64,000 nucleotides of DNA from Progne subis subis (taxonomy: Eukaryota; Chordata; Aves; Passeriformes; Hirundinidae): assembly GCA_022316685.1 (NCBI GenBank), contig JAKJHU010000082.1:1302001-1366000 (forward strand), given 5' to 3'. The notes under the pieces were generated by a model that searched no databases, was not told the DNA's origin, and saw only the letters and a program-made list of their open reading frames with translations. The number at the start of each line of letters is the position of its first letter. Positions within the stretch are counted from its first letter, which is position 1. Of the stretch, positions 48,901 through 57,100 are shown piece after piece. Made by a program: the position numbers and the translations under genes.

Positions 48901-51739
48901 AACATTAAAAGATTTTGATCGATGTATTTGTGAAAAAAAGTAACAGCGAAACTGTATTTAACAGCGTTACAGCTATGAAACAGACTACTCATAAATAGTA
49001 AAACTTGACAATATTAAAAAACTAAAGAATGTCCAAGGTAATGTTTACTTTAGTCCTGCCTGACTCAGCGATTTCACCACATTTTGACTCACTGAATGGC
49101 AACTGCAGTTGGTCAGTTTGGCCTTTGTTAAAACCCTGCACAAATTTACAAATGAGTTGGATCTGGCGAGTGCAAGACGTCCAAGTCTTCCGCTGAGTGT
49201 GGTCCTGTGGGAGCCGGGCTGGCTTCTCCTCCAGAGGGAGCCCGTGCCGTGCTCTGCAGGGCATCCCTGGCGCTCTGGGAACTGGGCAGCAGCGCCCAGG
49301 GAGCAGAGCGTCCCTTCATCCCAGCCCTCTGCCCTGGGTGCCAGCAGCAGATGGCTCACAGCTCCTTCCAGCCTGGCCTCGGACACTTCAGGGATGGGGC
49401 AGCTGATTTCTGTAAGAAATAATGAGGAAACTCCTTCTACTACGCCTAATCTAAACATTAAAGTCTATTGAAAGAGTAAACACGTATTTTTTAAAGCTTA
49501 CTCAATGTTTAACTTTGTATATGCTTTAAAAGTGTAAGCAGTGACAATGTAGTGATTTACAGGAATCTACTGAGATTTCAGATTTAGTTTTTTGTTGGGG
49601 ATTTGCATCTCCTCCACTTCGTAGCAATAATTTGGAAGAAGATACCTATGACACTTGAAAAAGTCCTAACCCTTCTCTTTATTCTGTGTTTAGTTCTTCA
49701 GTGAATATGAGAAGTTACTTCATTCAGAAAATTATGTGACGAAGAGACAGTCACTTAAGGTAAGGCAATTTTCTTCTTAAATGCAAAGAAATTCCCTTTA
49801 TTTACAAGGTGAGTTAATTTTATTTGAAATGGCTTCTGTAACAGCCTTGAATAATATTTATTTTAATTCTCCATACATTTTAGTTCTTGGGATCAGCTAC
49901 TTTTTTTTAGTCAAGTTCATACGTTATTTGGTGTCCATCACAGACAAAAGTAATTTCTCTCCCTATGAAGAAATGGCTCTTCAGGTTTCTTTATTTTTGT
50001 TGATTTTTTTTTTCCCTTCAACAAGTCTTGTTACATTTAAATAATTTAACAAAGATTTACGTGATGTACCTAAAGCAATACTGATCTTACATTCAAGTAG
50101 GTAAGAAACAGTGAACATAAATGTATCACAGTGCTTGCAGCAAAGGTGATCCTTGTGGGGAAAATCCTTTTAAACCCTTTAGGTAGCAAAAGAAATGTCA
50201 ATAATTTCATTTGATGCACTAACCTGTTTTATTGAGGTTTTTTTTTTTTTTTTTTTTTTTTTTAAGACATTCTTTCTATGCTGAATAGCTTCTGTATAAG
50301 TGAAAAAAAAAATGAAGTCATGGGAGAAAAAAATGAAAGACTTCTCTTTCTTTTCCAATTCGTAACAAGGGGGAACAAGTATGATTTTTCACTTTTTGAG
50401 GAAAAGCAGAAACTGTCTTGTTGAAATAAGGGGGAAAATGTACCTGCACTTTGAAATTTAGGGCACTTAGTTCTGCTGTTACTTTATCTACTGACCACTG
50501 GTTCTGCAGTCACAGAGCACCACACCACTTCAGGGCGTTTGAAAACATTTCTAAACAAGTTGATTCTTATGTCCAATGTTAGTAATTTTTTTCATTTGGG
50601 CTTCTTTTCTACCTTCAGCTTCTTGGTGAATTGTTACTGGACAGACACAACTTCACAATTATGACGAAGTACATCAGTAAACCTGAAAATCTCAAACTAA
50701 TGATGAACCTTCTACGAGACAAGAGTCGTAACATTCAGTTTGAGGCCTTCCATGTGTTCAAGGTATGTTACAAAACCCCACCATGAAACAGAAGGAATCT
50801 GAGCAGACACTGTTTAATTGACTAAACTACTTAGCTGAGCCTAAATGGAGCTTATCTTAATGTCTGCTAAGTGATTAAATAAAGGGAGCACTGATGTTTG
50901 CTTTATTACGATCCATCTGTACAAACAGATATCTTGGTTGTCCTTTGAAAACTGTTTAGAAACCACTTAGGGACTTCCATGTGATTGTCAGAATGTCTCT
51001 TAAAAACTTTTGGAATTAAATGCAATAAGATAAGGAGGGATGTGTGATTCCATATAAAATCATGGGTCACTAAAGTGGTGTCTGAAGGACAGCAGTATTT
51101 CAGTCGGGTCACCTGAATTGTTAATTGGAGCATATTATAACAGATGGCTTCTGACTTTGCAGCAGACAGGCAGCTGAGAGTTAGAACTTGAGGTCTAAAA
51201 CTTTGCAGTGAAGTGTGAGATACCCATCAGATGCTGCACACGATACAAAACCATAAATTTGCTATAGAATTTAACCATAAAGTGTCTTCAGTGGTTTCTG
51301 CAGAGGCTGTTGTGGCTGGTCACCTCCCACAGACTAAATTGACTTGGGTGCCACTGTTCAGCTTATGTCCTGATTTAAAAGAAAAAAAAATTTAAAACTT
51401 GCATTTTCCCTGCTATTCTTTTCTGTGGGATTCTAGAATAATTAAAACATAGTTTTAATTAATCATCATCAGTATTTTATTAGATAATTTTTTTTTACTT
51501 AGCCTTCTCTTTCTTGCTGTTGTGCTCAATGCCTTTTTATTTTCTTGCAGGTGTTTGTAGCCAATCCCAACAAGACGCAGCCTATATTAGACATCCTTCT
51601 AAAGAACCAGACCAAACTTATTGAGTTCCTCAGCAAGTTTCAGAATGACAGGACCGAGGATGAACAATTTAATGATGAGAAGACCTATTTAGTTAAACAG
51701 ATCAGGGATTTGAAGAGACCAGCGCAGCAAGAAGCTTAA
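33798..51739 (+). CDS. CAB39: CAB39 (MO25-alpha), complete coding region in 8 exons
   Basis: Join of 33798-33911, 41338-41502, 45309-45427, 47350-47518, 48236-48295, 49694-49759, 50619-50762 and 51551-51739. All introns are GT-AG, and the joined frame is open for 341 residues. From family knowledge, MO25-alpha is an armadillo/HEAT-like helical-repeat scaffold. It binds the C-terminal WEF tail and kinase domain of the pseudokinase STRAD, locks it in an active-like form and thereby activates LKB1 (STK11), the AMPK-activating kinase; it also activates SPAK/OSR1 and MST-type STE20 kinases. It is cytosolic, with no signal peptide or membrane segment. The N-terminus [11 protein letters not shown] and C-terminus KRPAQQEA identify CAB39 and not the paralogue CAB39L. 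Length equals the mammalian protein; from memory it is almost identical to it. No truncation or frameshift is seen. Confidence 0.98.
33912..41337 (+). other. CAB39: CAB39 intron 2 (7.4 kb)
   Basis: Mostly unique AT-rich sequence. An AT-rich stretch with TATA-type runs lies at 38330-38460, a GC-richer stretch with chance ORFs at 37080-37280, and a CR1 fragment at 39040-39290. No other exon was recognised. Confidence 0.8.
39040..39290 (+). mobile_element. CR1 LINE 3' fragment in intron 2
   Basis: Diverged CR1 3' end in sense orientation. The wording includes a GGTACAGGTTTCCTGGAGAG-like segment (GAACAGGTTGCCCAGAGAG in typical CR1), GTCCATCCCTGGAG, and a 3' tail TCTTTTCCAGCCTCAGTGAT followed by TCAATGATTCC, the degraded 8-bp ATTCTATG-type terminal repeat. 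Confidence 0.75.
41338..41502 (+). CDS. CAB39: CAB39 coding exon 2 (residues 39-93)
   Basis: Acceptor TTTAG|GCGACG, donor TTTGAG|GTAAGA, phase 0 at both ends. Encodes [20 protein letters not shown] through LQLIDFE, the first helical repeats. Confidence 0.98.
41503..45308 (+). other. CAB39: CAB39 intron 3 (3.8 kb)
   Basis: Mainly AT-rich. A GC-rich, CpG-containing patch at about 43700-43910 stands out from the surroundings. A-rich runs occur near 43370-43390 and 43615-43645. No gene was recognised. Confidence 0.75.
45309..45427 (+). CDS. CAB39: CAB39 coding exon 3 (residues 94-133)
   Basis: Acceptor GACAG|GGCAAG, donor AAAGG|GTATGT. This 119-nt exon ends in phase 2 inside a Gly codon that is completed by the next exon. 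It encodes [20 protein letters not shown] through LFMLLKG. Confidence 0.98.
45428..47349 (+). other. CAB39: CAB39 intron 4 (1.9 kb)
   Basis: AT-rich unique sequence. A 141-codon ORF at 46294-46719 on the + strand has no recognisable family and no exon boundaries that would fit the gene; it is treated as chance. Confidence 0.75.
47350..47518 (+). CDS. CAB39: CAB39 coding exon 4 (residues 133-189)
   Basis: Acceptor AATAG|GTACGA, preceded by a T-rich tract; donor TTCAAG|GTAATT. 169 nt, returning to phase 0. Encodes [20 protein letters not shown] through SDAFATFK, a highly conserved central part of the scaffold. Confidence 0.98.
48236..48295 (+). CDS. CAB39: CAB39 coding exon 5 (residues 190-209)
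   Basis: A 60-nt exon, too short for routine ORF detection, between acceptor TTACAG|GATTTG and donor GATAGG|GTGAGC. Encodes [20 protein letters not shown] in phase 0. Confidence 0.97.
49365..49440 (-). mobile_element. Probable short CR1 fragment in intron 6
   Basis: The + strand reads CCAGCCTGGCCTCGGACACT and then TCAGGGATGGGGCAGC. This is close to the reverse complement of the CR1 3'UTR, where CCAGCCTGGCCTTGAACACT and CCAGGGATGGGGCA are typical. Only about 75 bases are recognisable, so the limits are uncertain. Confidence 0.5.
49694..49759 (+). CDS. CAB39: CAB39 coding exon 6 (residues 210-231)
   Basis: A 66-nt exon between acceptor GTTTAG|TTCTTC and donor CTTAAG|GTAAGG. Encodes [15 protein letters not shown] and then TKRQSLK in phase 0. 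Recognised only from the family sequence because it is short. Confidence 0.97.
49760..51550 (+). other. CAB39: CAB39 introns 7 and 8 around coding exon 7
   Basis: Intron 7 is 49760-50618 and contains a 26-base poly(T) run at 50238-50263. Intron 8 is 50763-51550 and shows nothing beyond a pyrimidine-rich acceptor region. Confidence 0.75.
50619..50762 (+). CDS. CAB39: CAB39 coding exon 7 (residues 232-279)
   Basis: Acceptor CTTCAG|CTTCTT, donor TTCAAG|GTATGT. 144 nt in phase 0. Encodes [20 protein letters not shown] through FEAFHVFK. In MO25 structures the C-terminal repeats form the pocket for the STRAD WEF tail; which residues contact it cannot be read from this sequence alone. Confidence 0.98.
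51551..51739 (+). CDS. CAB39: CAB39 terminal coding exon (residues 280-341) and stop
   Basis: Acceptor TTGCAG|GTGTTT. 62 codons and TAA. Encodes [20 protein letters not shown] through KRPAQQEA. An ATG-initiated ORF extending upstream into the intron is an artefact of the open acceptor region. Confidence 0.98.
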   Translation: MFVANPNKTQPILDILLKNQTKLIEFLSKFQNDRTEDEQFNDEKTYLVKQIRDLKRPAQQEA

Positions 51740-51854
51740 ACTTCAATAAACCTTTAAAATATTAAACCCAAATTCAGCATTTGCTGTTAGATATTCAGCA
51801 TCAGGCACTCTTATCGATTCATGAGGAACATTACTGCTAATCTGCTGTTCAGTG

Positions 51855-51862
51855 AACGGTTT
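51855..51862 (+). promoter_or_regulatory. CAB39: Candidate miR-451 target site
   Basis: AACGGTTT is an 8-base match to nucleotides 1-8 of miR-451, 115 bases after the stop codon. Repression of mammalian CAB39 by miR-451 is established (LKB1/AMPK signalling in glioma work), and miR-451 exists in birds. Conservation of the site here is inferred from the match; use in this species is not shown. Confidence 0.75.
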
Positions 51863-52095
51863 TTGTTTTTCTCTTTTCATTTTTAGTCCAAGTTGAGAAA
51901 CATAGCTGCTGCTTTCTTGCACAATGTGGACTTTCTTGATATTTGTGTCATTTCAGAATTCAAAGACACTGCTTGTTTTAGGAGTCCTGAAAAGAAAGAT
52001 TCTAGGTTCGTGAAAGCAAACATATAGATACTAGTTTGGTCTAGGAGAGAAGGTATTCATGTAGTTAAGTAACAGGTTGCATGCTTGCAAATCTG

Positions 52096-52101
52096 AATAA
52101 A
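52096..52101 (+). terminator. CAB39: Proximal poly(A) signal AATAAA
   Basis: AATAAA is followed by a TGTATGTTTGC stretch, GT-rich as expected for a downstream element. Use would give a 3'UTR of about 0.38 kb that keeps the miR-451 site but drops both Pumilio-type elements. Another AATAAA lies at 52285-52290. Confidence 0.4.
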
Positions 52102-52347
52102 TCTGTATGTTTGCACTTACCTTGTTTGAGATAATGAGCACAATGTGACCTGTGCATACCTGGCACCATAGTATAAGATTATATGCCTTGATTTAAAAAC
52201 AAAAAAATGTGCAGTGCTTTATTTGTAATCAAAGGGGAAATGTATCTAAGATGTGAGCTTATTGGGATAAACAGTTGTCTTGCAAATAAACTGATATTGA
52301 AACTTAGCAACTTTAAAAGAGTGAAATCTCAAGGTTCATAAGGAAAA

Positions 52348-52355
52348 TGTATATA
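52348..52355 (+). promoter_or_regulatory. CAB39: Pumilio-type element
   Basis: TGTATATA fits the UGUANAUA Pumilio consensus in the sense strand of the 3'UTR. Confidence 0.45.
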
Positions 52356-52536
52356 TGCCTTTCACTGCTTTATAGATTTTTTTTTTTCGACATGATTTGA
52401 TTTTTCTGAGACTTGACTTGTAAACTTGGAAATATGTTCTAAGGGGTTTTGTTAATTTTACTTTAAAGGTATTTGAGACCGTAGACCTAGCAGTGACATT
52501 TTGCATTTCATTTCAACAATGCTTGCTGGTTTCTTT

Positions 52537-52544
52537 TGTATATA
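52537..52544 (+). promoter_or_regulatory. CAB39: Second Pumilio-type element
   Basis: TGTATATA again fits UGUANAUA, 189 bases after the first. Paired elements in one 3'UTR make a real regulatory role a little more likely. Confidence 0.45.
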
Positions 52545-53971
52545 ACTCCTAGGCTGCTCATTTCTTTAAAATATGATTTAATTTGTACAGCAGAGGAATG
52601 TTATTGTATTAGTCTGTAACTATTACCTAATATTGAGTTTTGCAAAATGAATGCTCATATGTAATTGAATACTTCAGATCGCATGGAAATGCTGATTTAA
52701 CAATCTTAAGTACTGCAGCATTTAAAAGGAAACAAAAACCCAAACCCAAACAAATTCTTTGTGTTCACTTATCTAATGAGGTGCCATCAATTAGGGTAGG
52801 CTGAAACAGAGAACTGGAACCCTTTCTGCTCCGTTCTTACCAGATAATATTGGCCTTATTTAATTAAACCAGCATTGTGCTCACCAGCTCTACAAATGGG
52901 AAGGATTATGCTGAATTAATATCGATTCCTCTGACTTCTGGGGAGCCTGCAGTGCGTCAGTTCTTACAGGAAATAACTCCGTACAGTAGTTGTGTGAGTG
53001 AGTGACTTAATTCCCTCCCACCTCAAGAAACAAGAAACAGGATAACAAAATGATCTGACTTCTTGTTGATTTTGTTCTTTAACGCTGCAAGCTATCAGTT
53101 TTTATAAAAACAGAAAACCCAACTGATTTTGCCCCATGTTTTTGTTACTGTGACCATACAAAAGGAATCTACTAAATACAGCTAAATGATGTAATTAAAA
53201 TTGTATCTAGCCATCATATAGTAACGCTAAGATCACAACCAAGCAAAAACTTGTGGATGGGGGTCTGAAAGTTCCAATTCTGCAGGACTGAATGTTTGCG
53301 AACGCTACAGAAAATGTCTGTTGCTTCCTGTCCTCTTCCCCTTTGACATATTTCGCAATCCGTGGCATTTGCGCTGATTTGAAAACCTTCACAAGGGAAA
53401 TCTGAAAGCTCCAGAAAACTGAGTGTTTTCACTTGGTTGTTTAAAACTGCTCTTAACGTTAAAATTGGTCTTTTAAGGGTTCTTAACGTGTCCTTTGCAA
53501 AGAGAATCATTTTGCTTCTAGGAAAGAAAGCAGCTGACTCTTCCCGGAGGCGCCAGGCCACGCTGGCACTGAGGTGGTGTTGTAGTTCAGCACTAACAGT
53601 CTGTTATATTTTGGTTTATCATAGCGTAGCGGAGGAAAACATGATTTGCCAAGTTACTCACCATAACACGTAAGGCTTCCTCTTTAGAAAGATGTAGATG
53701 TGGTAAAGATTTCTATGTGTAAAGAAGTGAAAACATATGGACTGGGATAGAGGTTTCTCTATATTAGGCCTTGGAATCAATGGCTATGGTGACTTTTTTA
53801 ATACGTGGAAACATTTGAATGTCGGCTTTTGAAAAGAAGTTGTATTTAAATTAAAGCTCCTTCAATGTGCTGTTCATATTAAAAAACTTGTTCTGGAAGT
53901 GGTTTTTTATCTGCTTGAAGGATTAAGGGTATTACTAAAACATATTTAAATGCAAGCAGTATTTTGTTTGG

Positions 53972-54041
53972 CTTTTTTTTTTTCCTTTTTTTTTTTTTTT
54001 TTCTTTTTTTTTTCCTTTTTTTTCTTTTTTTTCTTTTCTTT
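53972..54041 (+). repeat. 70-nt pyrimidine (T with scattered C) tract in the 3'UTR
   Basis: An uninterrupted run of T and C with no purine, of the form T10-CC-T16-C and so on. It lies about 110 bases before the distal poly(A) signal. In the transcript it would be a long U/C-rich platform of the kind bound by PTB-family proteins; that role is inference. Confidence 0.85.
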
Positions 54042-54151
54042 ACAAGAGATGTATACAATTGTAATTCTACTTCCGTGGTAGCATTTCATTTCTCCTGAGG
54101 AAAATGCATTTCGTATCCAAAAAATCTGGCTGGCCCCATAAATTAAATGAA

Positions 54152-54157
54152 AATAAA
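54152..54157 (+). terminator. CAB39: Distal poly(A) signal of CAB39
   Basis: AATAAA followed after about 15 bases by a T/G-rich stretch (ATGTTGTGTTCTTTACTGTG), a good cleavage and downstream-element arrangement. It is the best candidate for the main transcript end. Confidence 0.7.
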
Positions 54158-54175
54158 ATTTTGAAGAAAAATGTT

Positions 54176-57100
54176 GTGTTCTTTACTGTGTTACTGAAGA
54201 GGATCAGTTTCTTGTGGATGTGTATCAGGTCTCCCTTATTGCCTTAGAATGGCTCAGTGTTCTCCCTCTTAAATATGAAATCATTTTAAATCATGAAAAA
54301 CTCTGGCTTGCACAAACATTTTTAAAGAACTAAGACAAAGTGCTGTATTAAAGATGCAGTCAATTTTAACTAATTGTTAGTAGGCTCCCTTGCCTTGTTG
54401 TATTATTATTATTGTTATTGTTGCTGATTCTATTTCTTTTTGGCATGACCAAGGGCAAAGAGGAGATGCTGTTTTCTGCATTGTGGCCGGAGACGAGATC
54501 TGATAGGGTTGGTTGATGAATTTTTTTCCCCTTCACTTCTCTCTGATTTTCAGGAGCTGAGTCTGTCATTGGTCACCGGGATCTCCTCGCTGCCTCTGGA
54601 GCTGCTGTAACAGGTAACAGCCCAGCTGATGGGGTCCTGCAAACATCAGGAGGGTGTTGTGTTTTAAACAGCATTCAGGAGCTCTTGATGCAGATTCTGC
54701 AGATGGTTTTGTTCAGCAACATGACTGATCAAAAAGTTGTCCTTCAGGAACATAATTACTTTGCAGTCAGAAATACTTGGTCTTTGACAGCTCCCACTAG
54801 AGACCCCACGTGCCTGAGCCTCTGTAGAAAGTGGCATTTCTGTAACTCTGGAAGATCACAGATTACAGGGGGAAGGAGTCATTTGTACTGGTAGTCAGAC
54901 AAATGGCAGATTTTAATTGAGTGGACAAATCGGGCGCCTGACAAGGTGTTTGAAACAGCCCTGGTGGGAGGGAGCACACAAAATGCAAGGAGGTGTTGGC
55001 CTGACTTCTTAAAATTTGCCTTCCTCACAGAGCTGATCAGCAGGACCTGCTCTCTGAGGTGCCACCTCCAGGAACCCCAGCAGGAGCTGCCCTTGGAGCC
55101 GTGGGATCAGCTTGTGGCCAAAGCTGCTTTCAGTAAGTCTCCCTCTGTTCATGGCCTGCCAGGTCATTCCCAGCGGGCAACTTCAGCTTTCCTTTTGCTT
55201 CTTCCCCTTTTTCCTCTCTTTGTTTTAGACTTTTGCTGGTTGCTGTGTTGAATTATTTCCCTGTCTGTTCACTGGTGCCATCTCTTTGGGTGCAATGCCT
55301 GTATTTTCTGTCACCTCTGTGGTTATTTCTCATGATACATCTGGATTCCTTTCTCCAAAGGTTTTGGCCTTTGTCAGGCAGATTCAAGTGCTGCTTCTTT
55401 TAGCTTTCCAGCACATTGCAATTCAAGGTGATGGTTAATATCATAATGAGGAAAACATTACCTTGTTCTTTTACATGTTATCTCTTTAAATCAGTATTCA
55501 GCTTAATCTGAGCACACTGAATTTGTGAAGAGTTGTTTCTGGCATATATCATCTATGCTTACAGGTGTACCAGAGCAGATCCAGTTTAAATCCCACGTGT
55601 CTAGAGGCAGGTCAAAACTGAAAAATCACAGCCTGGAAAAAGCTGAAAGGAGGGAGCAGTGGCATGCATCAGTATATTGTATTCTTTGAAGGAAATCAGC
55701 TCTTGCATGAGGTAAGAATGATGGAGAGAGACTGCTGCAAAGGGGAATAGCTTTAAACTAAGAGAGGGCAGGTTTGGATTCTATGGTAGGAGGAAATTTT
55801 TTACTGTAAGGGTGGTGAGGCAGAGGAACAGGTTGCCCAGAGAAATTGTGGATGTCCCATCCGTGGATGGGGCCTTGAGCAACCTGGACTAATGGAAGGT
55901 GTCCCTGCCCATGTGGGGGGCTGGAATGAGATGATCTTTAAAGTCCCTTCCAACCCAGACCATTCTGTGACCCTGTGTTCTGTTTCCTGTTTTGAAATAT
56001 CTGTCGATGCACCTCGTTTAAAAAAAATGCCACCACAAAATCCCGAGTTATACAGCCAACATAGATTTTTGGAGAGTGTATTCACAACAAAAAATAAAGG
56101 CAAGCTCTTTTTTCGAGGGCTCCTACTGCAGATTGTGATTTGCACAAGTAAGGATATTTTGTTTCATTGCTCAGAAATGACACTCTCCATAAAGGGACCC
56201 TTAAGGCTAAAGATTTGCCACTGCAGGAGAGTTTTCCAGCTTTGTTGTGGTGGGGCTGTATAATTCCATTATGCAGGATTATGTCCTCCAAGGCAGAGTG
56301 TCCCATGGCTGGAGGTGATATCACCTGGGTGACATTGGCCTTAGGTGTTCTAATGCTGGCAAAACTGCAGAATTTATCAAGAGGGCATGCTTGCAATGAA
56401 GGAACATAAACAGCGTGCAGGAATATAAAGATACAATTTAGATACACTTTAGTGGGAGTGGATACGTTTGGAAAAAACAAGATAAATTACTGCAGTTGTT
56501 CTCCTTGCCTAAAATTAAATCATCAGTAGGTGCTTCTCCATTTCTTCCCTAGCAAATTCCTTGTACTGAGCTGTCATGGAGGATCCCATTAAGAGCTTTT
56601 TCTTCCTCTTGTGACAGCCTTTGGGAATGTGCCTCACATCCCACCAAGGAGAAACTCGCGGTAAAAAAAATGTGAATGTTGCTTACCAAGGTTCTGCAAT
56701 TAAAAGATGTTGAACTGAATTTAATACACTTATTGTTATTCACAGACTTGAAGGAAGGATTAGGTTTGCATTTATTTGAGCATAAAACAAGAATTAAAGC
56801 TGTATAGGTTTCTTAGATCTGTTTTAAGAATGTTGTATATTGTAACAATAATAAATGAGCCTTTGTAACTATAATTCAGAGCATCTAAATAAGACATGCA
56901 GTGTTGAACGATGTTTAAACAACTGGTGTGAGAGCCAGCCAGGCTTTTGGCCTGAGGTCTTTAACAGTATCTCCAGGTTGTATGGAATTGAAAGTGTCAG
57001 ATTGAGAGATACAGTCTGGAGAGACTAAAAGGTGCAAAGGTTCACCTGGCTATAAAACTTCAGATTGCAGCTGCTGAATTTCCTCACCTTCCATCTCTGG

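Larger units (their letters stand above)
47519..49693 (+). other. CAB39: CAB39 introns 5 and 6 around coding exon 5
   Basis: Intron 5 is 47519-48235 and intron 6 is 48296-49693; the 60-nt exon between them is listed separately. Intron 6 holds an A-rich tract near 48585-48625 and a GC-rich patch at 49160-49410 whose end resembles CR1. Confidence 0.75.
51740..54175 (+). other. CAB39: CAB39 3'UTR (about 2.4 kb)
   Basis: AT-rich sequence from the stop codon to the likely cleavage region after AATAAA at 54152. The length resembles the long mammalian CAB39 3'UTR. It holds a miR-451-type site at 51855, two TGTATATA Pumilio-type elements (52348 and 52537), several earlier poly(A) signals (51745, 52096, 52285, ATTAAA 53850) and a 70-nt pyrimidine tract at 53972. 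ORFs on the opposite strand around 53207-53561 have no support. Confidence 0.8.
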
